From contig NZ_JAAMNH020000001.1 of NCBI RefSeq assembly GCF_011065935.2, positions 4,299,001 to 4,363,000 of the forward strand: a stretch of 64,000 nt of DNA, written 5' to 3'. Position numbers and translations under genes: made by a program. Below the pieces are notes generated by a model, which saw only the letters and a program-made list of their open reading frames with translations, was not told the DNA's origin and did no database searches. Positions 1-8,643 of the stretch are shown here, one piece after another (within the stretch, counting starts at the first letter, position 1; each line of letters starts with the position of its first letter). The stretch is from Clostridium estertheticum (GTDB lineage: Bacteria; Bacillota; Clostridia; Clostridiales; Clostridiaceae).

Positions 1-1621
1 AGGTTCCGCCTTGAACAATTATCTTTTTACCCATGTCCTTTGGATCTCTTATTTTAATAACTTTGAGCAGAGCATTTTTTATCACTGAATAAGAAAGACC
101 TGCTGATATATCACCTACAGATGCACCTTCCTTCTGAACCTGTTTAACTCTGGAATTCATAAACACTGTGCATCTTGAACCCAGGTCCACTGGACTTCTA
201 GAACTTAATGCTACATTTGCAAAATCTTCTATTTCCATGTTTAAAGAATGAGCAAAAGTTTCTATAAAAGAGCCACAGCCAGAAGAGCAAGCTTCATTTA
301 GAAGTATACTATCAATGACACCATCTTTTATTCTTAAACACTTCATATCTTGTCCACCAATATCTAATATAAAATCTGCTCCTGGCAGAAAAAATTCCGC
401 CGCCTTGTAATGAGCTATAGTTTCAATTTCTCCAATATCTACTTTTAATGCTGCCATTATTAATCCTTCACCATAACCTGTTACCGCTGAATTCCTAATA
501 ATTACATCTTTTGGTAAAATATCATATATATTTTTCAATATTTTTCTAACTAAAGTTAAGGGATTACCTTCATTACTTCCATAATAAGAGTATAAAAGTG
601 CACCATCCTCATCTATTAGTGTAGCTTTAGTAGTAGTAGACCCCGCATCTATTCCCAAGAAACAATCCCCTTGGTATCCCGCAAGTTCTCTTCTCGCTAC
701 CTTATATTGACTCTGCCTCTTATTAAAAACTTCTAGTTCTTCCTCATCTAAAAATAGTGGCCTAAGCCTTTGAACTTCCTGTACTGATGCTTCCTTTAGC
801 TTTGGAAGTTGCGTCTTTAATTCTTCAAATGAAATAGTGTACTCATCCTTTGATGCCATGGCAGCTCCTAGTGCAACAAACAGCTGAGAATCCTTTGGAA
901 AAATAATTTCTTCCTCTGTTAACTTTAAAGTTTCAATGAACCTTTGTCTTAGTTCAGACAAGAAATATAATGGCCCACCTAGAAATGCAACATTCCCTTT
1001 AATTGGTCTACCGCAAGCAAGTCCACTAATAGTTTGATTAACTACTGCCTGAAAAACTGATACAGCAATATCTTCTTTTGCAGCACCCTCATTTAATAAG
1101 GGTTGAATATCTGTTTTTGCAAAAACTCCACATCTAGCTGCAATAGGATATATAGTTTTGTGGGCCTTCGCAAGTTCATTAAGTCCTGTGGCATCCGTTT
1201 GAAGCAATGACGCCATCTGATCAATAAATGCACCAGTACCTCCAGCGCATGTACCATTCATTCTTTGATCAATTCCCCCATCAAAATATATAATCTTTGC
1301 ATCTTCTCCACCTAGCTCAATAGCCACATTGGTTCTTGGAATAACATTTTCTATAGCATATGCGCTAGCTACTACTTCTTGAATAAATTTAATATTTAGC
1401 CATTTAGATAAAGCTAGTCCACCGGAGCCTGTCACCATTATAGTAATATTGCAATCTTTAAAATTGTTATACGCCTCATATAAAATATCAGCTATTGTAC
1501 TTTTTATATCTGAAAAATGCCTCTGATACTTACTATATATTATTTTTTCCTGCTGATTCAGCACTACTATCTTAACTGTAGTAGATCCTACATCTAATCC
1601 AACATTTAATATTTTTTTCAT
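1..1621 (-). CDS. 2-hydroxyacyl-CoA dehydratase activase-related protein, large form (5' part; runs off the window)
   Basis: Read directly from the minus strand: ATG at 1621 opens a frame that stays open for 540 codons to the window edge, so the C-terminus is missing. Two consecutive ASKHA ATPase modules of the BcrAD/BadFG activase type are visible. The first begins with a DVGSTT phosphate loop near residue 10 and contains GGEDAK and a cysteine in NGTCAGGTG. The second begins with DAGSTT and contains GGQDMK and the cysteines of NEACSSGCG. Family knowledge: such activases hydrolyse ATP to push a low-potential electron from a bridging [4Fe-4S] cluster into a 2-hydroxyacyl-CoA dehydratase or related enzyme. 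Large clostridial members (about 1400 residues) add a DUF2229-type C-terminal region, which would lie outside the window. The actual substrate enzyme cannot be seen here. Confidence 0.9.
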   Translation of the reverse strand, partial: MKKILNVGLDVGSTTVKIVVLNQQEKIIYSKYQRHFSDIKSTIADILYEAYNNFKDCNITIMVTGSGGLALSKWLNIKFIQEVVASAYAIENVIPRTNVAIELGGEDAKIIYFDGGIDQRMNGTCAGGTGAFIDQMASLLQTDATGLNELAKAHKTIYPIAARCGVFAKTDIQPLLNEGAAKEDIAVSVFQAVVNQTISGLACGRPIKGNVAFLGGPLYFLSELRQRFIETLKLTEEEIIFPKDSQLFVALGAAMASKDEYTISFEELKTQLPKLKEASVQEVQRLRPLFLDEEELEVFNKRQSQYKVARRELAGYQGDCFLGIDAGSTTTKATLIDEDGALLYSYYGSNEGNPLTLVRKILKNIYDILPKDVIIRNSAVTGYGEGLIMAALKVDIGEIETIAHYKAAEFFLPGADFILDIGGQDMKCLRIKDGVIDSILLNEACSSGCGSFIETFAHSLNMEIEDFANVALSSRSPVDLGSRCTVFMNSRVKQVQKEGASVGDISAGLSYSVIKNALLKVIKIRDPKDMGKKIIVQGGT

Positions 1622-2065
1622 AATTATCTTCTCTTTCCCCGCAAGTTTGGATTTATTCTTATTTTTAACCTAATATTTAATTATATATGTTTATGCCGCC
1701 CCATACAATCTTCATATTTTTTCAAATTACTTAATATTTGAGTAAATAGCCTAATTGTTCCTATATCAATATCCTTAGTCTTCAAAAACTAAATTTATTT
1801 TGTTCAAGACTCACCCTCCATATTATAATTTGTATTAATTACATATTATTCAAATTCTATGTAAATATCAACTACATTTACAGAAAATTAACATATAAGT
1901 ATATTATATTATAACTCAATAGTGCTAATATTTCAAAGCTTACTCAAACTTTATTATTTAAACCACCTATGAGAAAATTCTAGGATTAAAAATAGACTAA
2001 AATGTCGTTAACAATACATTATTAAAACTCATATACTAAAGTATAACTTTCTAGGAGATGATAAA
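1622..2065. other. Divergent intergenic region, no gene seen
   Basis: This 444-bp AT-rich spacer separates the leftward activase gene from the rightward ABC transporter genes and must hold both promoters. I found no open frame with a ribosome binding site and no riboswitch-like fold. The rightward gene is preceded by AGGAG at about 2053. Confidence 0.5.
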
Positions 2066-2842
2066 GTGATTAAAGTAGAGATTAATAATATATCCATGAA
2101 TTACCATTCACTAACTGCAGAAACCCCTGCTTTAAAGGATATCTCATTTGGTGTACAAGAAGGTCACTTTTTAAGTATTGTAGGACCTTCTGGCTGTGGA
2201 AAATCAACGCTATTAAATATAATAGCAGGCTTAATTACTCCCTCTAAAGGAGAGATAGTAATTAAAAGTTTTGATGATACTTCAAGCTTTTCAAAGATTG
2301 GATATATGTTTCAAAAGGATCAATTATTCGACTGGTTAACTATATGGGACAACGTACTTTTAGGTCTTAAAATTAACCATTGTATTACGGAAGACAAGAT
2401 GGATATGGTGAAAAATCTTTTAACAAACTATAATCTCTGGGAATTTAGAAATCATCATCCTAAAGAATTGTCTGGAGGTATGCGCCAAAGAGTTGCTCTA
2501 ATTAGAACCTTAGCATTAAGGCCTGAAGTACTTCTTTTAGATGAGCCTTTCTCAGCACTAGACTATCAAACTAGGTTAAACATTAGTGATGAAGTTTATG
2601 AAATTATAAAAAAAGAAAAAAAGACTACTATAATGGTAACTCATGATATATCAGAAGCTATCTCTATGTCCGATGAGATTATTATTCTTTCAAGTAGGCC
2701 TGCTGTAGTTATTAAAAACATACCCCTTAAGTTTGAAGAAAATTTTTCTCTTCCTTTAAAACGTAGAGAAGCTCCAAGTTTTAGAGTTTATTTCAATGAA
2801 ATTTGGAAGGAGATGAACCGTAATGCTGATTCAAAGCGATGA
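2066..2842 (+). CDS. ABC transporter ATPase, nitrate/sulfonate/taurine (SsuB/TauB) type
   Basis: ATP-hydrolysing subunit of an importer, 258 residues, cytoplasmic. Walker A GPSGCGKST is at residues 40-48, the signature LSGGMRQR lies mid-protein, and Walker B LLLDEPFSALD and the switch histidine in VTHD follow. These features and the length place it with SsuB/TauB/ThiZ-type ATPases. The start is GTG, preceded by AGGAG at a normal distance. The 3' end overlaps the permease gene by 20 bases, so the two are translationally coupled. No periplasmic-type binding protein is adjacent, so the substrate (sulfonate, pyrimidine precursor or other) cannot be assigned. Confidence 0.9.
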   Translation: MIKVEINNISMNYHSLTAETPALKDISFGVQEGHFLSIVGPSGCGKSTLLNIIAGLITPSKGEIVIKSFDDTSSFSKIGYMFQKDQLFDWLTIWDNVLLGLKINHCITEDKMDMVKNLLTNYNLWEFRNHHPKELSGGMRQRVALIRTLALRPEVLLLDEPFSALDYQTRLNISDEVYEIIKKEKKTTIMVTHDISEAISMSDEIIILSSRPAVVIKNIPLKFEENFSLPLKRREAPSFRVYFNEIWKEMNRNADSKR

Positions 2843-3623
2843 ACACAAAAATTATATTAAAAGTGTAAAAAGAGAAAAATACTGTGTTATTCTTACACGA
2901 TTAGTAATACTAATTGCTTTTTTTAGTTTATGGGAAATAGCTGGCAGGCTAAAATGGATTGATTCTTTCTTAACAAGTACACCCTCAAAAATGTATGCCT
3001 CACTTTTACAAATATATGCTGAAGGTACATTGCTTTATAACATCTTTATTACCTGTTTTGAAACAATAGTTGGTTTTATACTTGGAACAATTTTTGGTGC
3101 TTGTATTGCAATTCTATTATGGTGGTCGGATTTCGTTTCAAGAGTTTTGGATCCATATTTAATAGTATTAAATGCACTACCTAAAGTAGCACTTGCACCT
3201 ATTATTATATTTTGGGTAGGCAATGGAATAAAGGCAATAATAGTAATTGCTCTTTTAATATCAATAGTTGTAACTATAATAAGCATACTGAGCGGCTTTA
3301 AAGAAGTTGATGAAGATAAAATTAAACTTTTAAAAACCTTTGGAGCTTCTAAATTTCAAATACTAATTAATCTAATTATTCCTGCATCCATCCCAACTCT
3401 TATTTCTGCACTTAAAATAAATGTAGGTCTCTCATGGGTGGGTGTAATAATGGGTGAATTCTTAGTTGCGAAAAACGGTCTAGGATTTCTTATAATTTTC
3501 GGTGGACAAATTTCTCAACTAGATATGGTAATGATGAGTATAGTTATACTTTCTATCTTAGCTTACCTCATGTATGAAATGGTTGCATTTATAGAAAGAA
3601 AAGTAGTAGGTAAGAATAAATAA
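2823..3623 (+). CDS. ABC transporter permease, SsuC/TauC type
   Basis: Integral membrane permease, 266 residues, with about six hydrophobic segments. The EAA-type loop that docks the ATPase is visible in the stretch containing LKTFGASKFQILINLIIPAS. It pairs with the upstream ATPase, and the ORFs overlap. The start ATG at 2823 has AAGGAG about nine bases upstream, inside the ATPase coding sequence. Family knowledge assigns it to the nitrate/sulfonate/bicarbonate permease group. The binding protein must be encoded elsewhere or has been lost. Confidence 0.9.
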   Translation: MLIQSDEHKNYIKSVKREKYCVILTRLVILIAFFSLWEIAGRLKWIDSFLTSTPSKMYASLLQIYAEGTLLYNIFITCFETIVGFILGTIFGACIAILLWWSDFVSRVLDPYLIVLNALPKVALAPIIIFWVGNGIKAIIVIALLISIVVTIISILSGFKEVDEDKIKLLKTFGASKFQILINLIIPASIPTLISALKINVGLSWVGVIMGEFLVAKNGLGFLIIFGGQISQLDMVMMSIVILSILAYLMYEMVAFIERKVVGKNK

Positions 3624-3802
3624 AATTTTATTTACATTGAATATATTTATAATCCTTGGGCAGTATTTATATGGAATATTAAATGCAAAATAGTAATATC
3701 ATTATTTAGGCACATTAAAATAAATAATAGCCCAGTATGCTAATCTATTTTGCATCTTTGACCTGTCATTTGTTTTTATAGTACATTCAGATAACAAATT
3801 TA

Positions 3803-3856
3803 TAACTCATTAGAGAACTATAACTCGTTAGAGAACTATAACTCATTAGAGAACTA
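3803..3856. repeat. Three tandem 18-bp repeats just upstream of the TPR gene
   Basis: The unit TAACTCATTAGAGAACTA occurs at 3803-3820, 3821-3838 (one substitution, CG for CA) and 3839-3856, back to back. The array ends one base before the TAAGGAGG ribosome binding site of the gene starting at 3871. It therefore forms the whole proximal leader. It may be an operator array or a slippage tract. Because the unit is a multiple of three and contains stop codons in the array, it is not coding. Confidence 0.9.
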
Positions 3857-3870
3857 TAAGGAGGAGAATA

Positions 3871-4227
3871 ATGGACTACTTTCAAAAGGCTAACGACATA
3901 TACAATACTAAGGATTATAATAGAGCAATTGCTCTATATAAAAAGGCTGCAGAAATGAAAGACAATGAGGCTGGTGCTCTTTATAATAGCGCAGTATGTT
4001 TTATTCACCTAAAGGAATATGAAAAAGCAATACCACTATTTCATGATGCTATAGACCTCCGCCCAGAAAGCAAATACTTCTTCAATTTAGCTTATTGCTA
4101 TGCCATGTGCCTCAACAAGCAGAAGGCATTATATTACTTCAATACTGCTTGGACATTAAATAATGAGGATGAGGATTGCGAAAAAGCCATTAATTTATTA
4201 TTAAAAAGCTATAGAATAGCCCCCTAA
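3871..4227 (+). CDS. Small TPR-repeat protein
   Basis: 118-residue soluble protein made almost entirely of tetratricopeptide repeats. Three units can be followed (AIALYKKAAEMKDNEAGALYNSAVCF, then EKAIPLFHDAIDLRPESKYFFNLAYC, then KALYYFNTAWTLN), with the canonical A/G/Y spacing. TPR modules bind other proteins, but no enzymatic domain is present, so the partner is unknown. It is preceded by a strong AAGGAGGAG site and by three 18-bp tandem repeats. It stands alone, converging with the transglutaminase-like gene. Confidence 0.85.
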   Translation: MDYFQKANDIYNTKDYNRAIALYKKAAEMKDNEAGALYNSAVCFIHLKEYEKAIPLFHDAIDLRPESKYFFNLAYCYAMCLNKQKALYYFNTAWTLNNEDEDCEKAINLLLKSYRIAP

Positions 4228-4248
4228 AACACTGGGAGCTATTCTATA
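4210..4248. terminator. Hairpin between convergent genes
   Basis: An 11-bp perfect inverted repeat, TATAGAATAGC and its complement, flanks a C-rich/G-rich core around the stop codon of the TPR gene. The T-run after it is weak, so it may terminate either strand inefficiently. Confidence 0.6.
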
Positions 4249-4276
4249 ATAAATTATTTACATTAACTTTCCTATT

Positions 4277-5452
4277 TTACCATTCTCCTACTATACTCTC
4301 TTCCTTATGGTCGATAACAAATCTTTTACTATCAAAATAGTCTCCACCAATTAAAAATGTAGGATCTACATTAATCCATTTATTTTCTTCTTCTATATAT
4401 ACTTGATTCCAAGCATGACTAACCCAATTATTACCATTAAATCCCTGACCAGTTATAATTCTTACCTTTATATTATTAGCCCTGCACATAGCTACAAGTA
4501 GACATGCATAATCGAAGCATATTCCCCTTTTGGAGTTAAATGTTGGAATTGCACCGGATTTTACACCTAAATCATTATTTAATACTCTATTTGCTTTTGC
4601 ATCATCATAAACTACTTCACTACCTACCCAGTTATAAATAAGCTCTGCTTTTTGCCTAGTTCCATTTTTATTCTTTGTGAGATTAGTTGCAAACTTATTA
4701 ATTTCATCATTAGATTGAACCCCTTGCTCCAGAGTAACGCCATTATAATAAGTTATAACATTTTGCTTGTTTTGTACATTAGGCTCCTGAGCATTTGCTT
4801 CTTTTACTACAATTTTAAAGGAGTTATTAACAATATTGGGAAGCTGTTTCGCAAGCTTTGAATTAGTCAATGGAATAACTACCTCTTTGGATATATAATT
4901 ATATAATTGTGACCCTTCCAAATACTTATTGTATGAATCAGTTATCTTAAGAAGTGACAGAGTATTCAACATAAAAGTAATAACAATTACATAGCATATT
5001 GCTTTTGGTACTTGAAATATTGCGCCTACTACTCTTTTAAAAACATCACTTTTATTTTTCAACTTATTCTCTATAGTGTCAAACAAAGGATAAATAGTAA
5101 TGTGGCTAATAAGATTAACTACAAAATTTATGACTGTATAAATTATTAATACCACTAGTGGCATTAATAACACATAAATCACTAATGGTTTATTATTAAT
5201 AAACTCTATAGCTTTTAAAGGTATACTTTTATATATTTTTTCATACATACCCTCATTATGCTGAATAAAGATTTTTTTTGTATAGTAAATGCCTACAAAC
5301 AGCGCACTTAGAAAAGAAACACTTTGAAAAGCTCCCTGAATAGATCCTTTTAAATTTTCAGATGAAAATTTATATATAAATCCTTTAATTACAGGGTATA
5401 TAAAGAATAATAATAAAATTAAAGTTATGGGTTCCCTAAACAAATCTATCAC
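4277..5452 (-). CDS. Membrane protein with C-terminal transglutaminase-like domain
   Basis: 391 residues. The N-terminal half has several hydrophobic segments (about residues 8-28, 45-62, 90-120, 150-175). A linker rich in N and Q leads to a papain-like transglutaminase fold. The catalytic triad is readable as Cys312 (RGICFDY), His346 (SHAW) and Asp363 (NVDPTF). Bacterial members act as cysteine proteases or peptide-crosslinking enzymes, and the layout suggests the catalytic domain is displayed outside the membrane. It is followed downstream in the same direction by nothing, and upstream by recX after about 50 bases. Function and substrate are unknown. Confidence 0.8.
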   Translation of the reverse strand: MIDLFREPITLILLLFFIYPVIKGFIYKFSSENLKGSIQGAFQSVSFLSALFVGIYYTKKIFIQHNEGMYEKIYKSIPLKAIEFINNKPLVIYVLLMPLVVLIIYTVINFVVNLISHITIYPLFDTIENKLKNKSDVFKRVVGAIFQVPKAICYVIVITFMLNTLSLLKITDSYNKYLEGSQLYNYISKEVVIPLTNSKLAKQLPNIVNNSFKIVVKEANAQEPNVQNKQNVITYYNGVTLEQGVQSNDEINKFATNLTKNKNGTRQKAELIYNWVGSEVVYDDAKANRVLNNDLGVKSGAIPTFNSKRGICFDYACLLVAMCRANNIKVRIITGQGFNGNNWVSHAWNQVYIEEENKWINVDPTFLIGGDYFDSKRFVIDHKEESIVGEW

Positions 5453-5501
5453 CTGCTTTCGTTATTATGCATTTTGAACAAAGTTGCAATTTGCCAAACT
5501 C

Positions 5502-6359
5502 CTATAAATCTTCCACACCATTAATTAAATCTCCTAATACTTTTTTAATTTCCTCCCACTTGTAGCCTCGCCTTAAAAGGTAGTCTCCTAACTTTTTATA
5601 TAGCTTTATTTTCGCGGGCTCTGACTTAATTAATATGTTGTACCTTTTATTAGCAAGTTCAAACAGTTTATTATAATCATCTTCATATGTATCTTCAGAA
5701 GTTTCTTTATTTTTAAGTTCCTCATTGTTATCATTTTTAGTGATTTTATCTAAAACCTCATTTACTATTCCATAATCATATCCATTTCTAACTAAATAGT
5801 CTGCTGTTTTTTTATAAAGCTTTAATGCATCTTTTTCACTCTTAGCTAATGTTACTATTCTTTTTTCGCCAAGTATCAAAGCCGTTTTAAGCTGCTGCTC
5901 AGAAGTTACTTTATTAAGGGCCTCTATAATTAACTCTTTCGGAAGAAATTTTTTTAGCAGTGCAAATTTAATTTTATTTTTCCCACTAGTCTTAATTTTT
6001 TCTTTTATATATAAGTCCACAAATCGCTTATCGCAAACAAATTCATACTGCTTTAAAAACTCCATTACCCTATCTATAGTCTTAATATCAAATTCTTTTG
6101 CTGTTAATTTATCTACTACTTGTTTAGCTGATTTAAAGCTTCTTTCTAAAAAATGAAGTGCGCAGTTTTTTCCCTTTATATAATTATCTTCATCAATTAT
6201 ATCTTGCAGCCCCTCTTTTTCAATGGTTGCTCCTTTTGTAATATTGTGGATATACACAAGTGCTGCATCACAGGCAAAGGCGAATTCATCATTCATATAA
6301 ATGTTAACTCTATCTTTGTTGTTTTTTTGAACTTCAATTTTTGTTATAACACTACTCAA
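5502..6359 (-). CDS. recX: Regulatory protein RecX
   Basis: 285 residues, N-terminus SSVITKIEVQKNNKDRVNIYMNDEFAF typical of Firmicute RecX, followed by repeated three-helix modules (for example ALHFLERSFKSAKQVVDKL and YKKTADYLVRNGYDYGIVNEVL). RecX modulates RecA filaments. It is longer than the usual Firmicute protein (about 210-270 residues) because of an extra helical repeat, ending ...YKLGDYLLRRGYKWEEIKKVL-like. It lies two bases downstream of the M16 peptidase stop and is probably cotranscribed with it. No recA is in the window. Confidence 0.85.
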   Translation of the reverse strand: MSSVITKIEVQKNNKDRVNIYMNDEFAFACDAALVYIHNITKGATIEKEGLQDIIDEDNYIKGKNCALHFLERSFKSAKQVVDKLTAKEFDIKTIDRVMEFLKQYEFVCDKRFVDLYIKEKIKTSGKNKIKFALLKKFLPKELIIEALNKVTSEQQLKTALILGEKRIVTLAKSEKDALKLYKKTADYLVRNGYDYGIVNEVLDKITKNDNNEELKNKETSEDTYEDDYNKLFELANKRYNILIKSEPAKIKLYKKLGDYLLRRGYKWEEIKKVLGDLINGVEDL

Positions 6360-6361
6360 AA

Positions 6362-7612
6362 CTAACCTCTCTTTTCCGGTAAAAATATGTGAATTGTTGG
6401 CTTTTGTAATACTTTTCTAGAAATATTATATAGGTCCTTACTTTTAATATTCCCCATATTTTTCATATCTTCAGTAAACTGATATATATCTTCATTTTCC
6501 ATGGCCTGATGAATTACATAATTACCAAGATCCGTAGAATCCTCAATGGTTGATGCTATAGCAGTTTTTAATATTTTCTTCATTAAAGCTATGGTATTAT
6601 CATCAAAAACTATTTTTTCACTTTTAATATCCTTAATGGCAGAATCAATTACTTCAATAGCCTCATCCACATCTTCTTCTGAAACCGATGTATAAATATA
6701 CAGTGTTTTAACGTTATTTGAAGTATCTAAATGAGTATAGGCATCATAAGACAATCCTCTTTCTTCCCTAAGTTCTCTAAATAATATAGAGTTAGCACTT
6801 TCTCCAAATTTATAGTTTAGTATTCTAAGTGCTAATTCCTCATCTTTAGATAGTTCGTTAAAAGTATATAAATATAGTATGGTACTTTGCTCGATTTCTT
6901 TTTTATATGATATTTCTTTTACAAATTGATGATGCTCATATGTTATTTTTTTCTTCTCGAATTTCTTTTTACTCCAACTACCAAAATACTTCTTTACCAT
7001 ATTTATTATGTCCTCATGTTCAAATGGGGATACAATAGATATAAAAGAATTATTTGGCACGTAATATCTATTATAAAAATCAACAAGTTGTTTTCTTGCA
7101 ACTTTTTTTATTATGTTTTCATTACCTATAGTATCCTCCCTAAGCGGACTATAAATAAATGCAATCTCATTTACCCGCTTAAAGCTTAAGTCTTCAATGT
7201 CATCATTAATTGTTCTGATCTCAGCTAATATGACTCCTCTTTCCTTTTCAATTTCCTCTTTTGGAAAGTTTGAATTTAAGAGCATATCTCCAATCAACTT
7301 TACTGCATTATCTAATTCTTCATTTAAAATTGTAGCACTATAAACTGTACAATTAAAATCCGTATATGCATTATATTCTCCACCCAAATTTTCTAAATCG
7401 CTGTTTAGTTTTTCATTAGTTCGGCTAGAAGTCCCTTTAAAAAGCATGTGCTCTATAAAATGTGCTATTCCCTTTTCATTTTTTTCTTCATAAAGTGAAC
7501 CTATATTGACTCCAGCATGAATTGCTGAAATTTGACTATCCTTTTTAATAGTAATGAGGTTAATCCCATTACTTAATTCTGTTTGCTGCGTATTAAAAAT
7601 TTCTTTATTCAT
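6362..7612 (-). CDS. M16 family zinc metallopeptidase (insulinase/processing-peptidase type)
   Basis: About 416 residues. The inverted zinc motif HFIEHMLFKG (HxxEH) lies near residue 55 and the third metal ligand glutamate is in the following ERGVILAEI helix. The second, inactive-type M16 domain follows. The long frame can be opened at 7681, but ATG 7612 is preferred because AGGAG sits at 7619-7623 and family members start with MNKEIFxxxLSNG-like sequence. The neighbour recX follows two bases downstream. Substrate unknown; in Firmicutes such proteins are housekeeping oligopeptidases. Confidence 0.85.
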   Translation of the reverse strand: MNKEIFNTQQTELSNGINLITIKKDSQISAIHAGVNIGSLYEEKNEKGIAHFIEHMLFKGTSSRTNEKLNSDLENLGGEYNAYTDFNCTVYSATILNEELDNAVKLIGDMLLNSNFPKEEIEKERGVILAEIRTINDDIEDLSFKRVNEIAFIYSPLREDTIGNENIIKKVARKQLVDFYNRYYVPNNSFISIVSPFEHEDIINMVKKYFGSWSKKKFEKKKITYEHHQFVKEISYKKEIEQSTILYLYTFNELSKDEELALRILNYKFGESANSILFRELREERGLSYDAYTHLDTSNNVKTLYIYTSVSEEDVDEAIEVIDSAIKDIKSEKIVFDDNTIALMKKILKTAIASTIEDSTDLGNYVIHQAMENEDIYQFTEDMKNMGNIKSKDLYNISRKVLQKPTIHIFLPEKRG

Positions 7613-7615
7613 CAT

Positions 7616-7962
7616 ATTCTCCTTTAAAAAAACTGCATTATTTAACTTATATATCATCTTTGAATGAACTATGAACATCAAAAAATAAAGTTATATATAG
7701 ATTAACTATATCATACTTTTAGTTATTTTAGACTATTTTTTAACCAATATTCTTTTATCACTTAAATGTAGCAAATAGATATTCTTTCATTTATATATGT
7801 TACCCAAAGTTTGGAAATCTACTTAGGTACCCTAAACTAAAGCTAACGACAATAAATCTTATAACAATTTAAAACTAGAGTAAATTCCCTATGCAATGTG
7901 ATAAATTCATTTGACTAATACCGAATTATATAGTAGAATTAAAGTTCGGGTCGAATACGCAT
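7616..7962. other. Divergent intergenic region upstream of queT
   Basis: About 350 bp between the leftward M16 gene and the queT riboswitch. It must carry promoters for both directions. I saw no gene in it. Confidence 0.5.
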
Positions 7963-8007
7963 AGACAGTTCGTAACCATCCTGTCTCAAAACAAAACTAT
8001 GGAGGCA
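7963..8007 (+). promoter_or_regulatory. preQ1-I riboswitch controlling queT translation
   Basis: Stem AGACAG (7963-7968) pairs with CTGTCT (7981-7986) around a 12-base loop TTCGTAACCATC, followed by an A-rich tail (7987-7997) and TATGGAGG at 7999-8005. This is the compact H-type pseudoknot layout of class I preQ1 aptamers. The loop GTAACC and tail AACAAAAC match the Thermoanaerobacter-type aptamer as I recall it. Loop CCAT (7977-7980 region) can pair with ATGG, which includes the start of the ribosome binding site GGAGG, so ligand binding would block translation. The downstream gene, queT, is a known target. Confidence 0.8.
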
Positions 8008-8012
8008 CAAAA

Positions 8013-8537
8013 ATGAATATTAAATTAAATGAAGGAACCATATCTGTAAAAATAAGAAGAATTGTTTTTGCAGCAATGGTAGCTGCTATTTATGCAGCTT
8101 TAACTCTGAGCTTATCGTTTTTCAGCTTTGGAGTTATTCAATATCGTATTGCTGAAGGACTTACTATCCTACCTTACTTTGCATCTTTTTCAATCCCAGG
8201 GCTGGTAATTGGTTGTATAGTTTCTAATATCATAAGTCCACTAGGTATTATGGATATGATTTTCGGTTCCCTTGCAACATTTATAGCCGCGATTTCAACT
8301 TACTATATTGGTAAAAGCAAACTGAAATTCAAAAGAATACTTGCTCCATTACCGGCTGTAGTAATTAATGCCCTTATTATAGGCATTATGTTAAAGCTTT
8401 TATATTTTAAAGACATGCCCCTTTTACTTTGTATGCTGCAAGTTGCATGGGGAGAATTGGTCTGCTGTTATGGAATTGGATTACCTCTTATTTATGTTAT
8501 TGAAAAGAACTCAATTTTGAGGAATTTTTTTAAATAA
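8013..8537 (+). CDS. queT: Queuosine precursor transporter QueT (ECF S component)
   Basis: 174 residues, about six hydrophobic segments, with family-typical GVIQYRIAEGLTILPYF and ISPLGIMDMIFGSLATF stretches. QueT is the substrate-binding S component of an energy-coupling-factor importer for 7-deazaguanine precursors (preQ1 or preQ0) used in tRNA queuosine. The shared ECF energising module is not in the window. Translation is predicted to be repressed by preQ1 through the upstream riboswitch, and a strong terminator follows at 8541. Confidence 0.9.
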   Translation: MNIKLNEGTISVKIRRIVFAAMVAAIYAALTLSLSFFSFGVIQYRIAEGLTILPYFASFSIPGLVIGCIVSNIISPLGIMDMIFGSLATFIAAISTYYIGKSKLKFKRILAPLPAVVINALIIGIMLKLLYFKDMPLLLCMLQVAWGELVCCYGIGLPLIYVIEKNSILRNFFK

Positions 8538-8540
8538 TTG

Positions 8541-8567
8541 AAAAAAGCAATTTAATTTTGCTTTTTT
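8541..8567 (+). terminator. Rho-independent terminator of queT
   Basis: AAAAAAGCAA and its complement TTGCTTTTTT flank a short TTAATT loop four bases after the queT stop. The T-run on the plus strand supports termination. Confidence 0.85.
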
Positions 8568-8643
8568 AGTTTAATATTTGTTATTCTGTATATACTTTAA
8601 TATGAGATGTATTTGATACTTTATGAGAGAAAGAGGAATTTTA

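Noticed and set aside
3624..3802. Possible riboswitch-like fold upstream of the TPR gene (TGCAAAATAG / CTATTTTGCA and TGGGC / GCCCA)
   Set aside because: The two complementary pairs are interleaved so that they cannot nest, and no known riboswitch motif is present.
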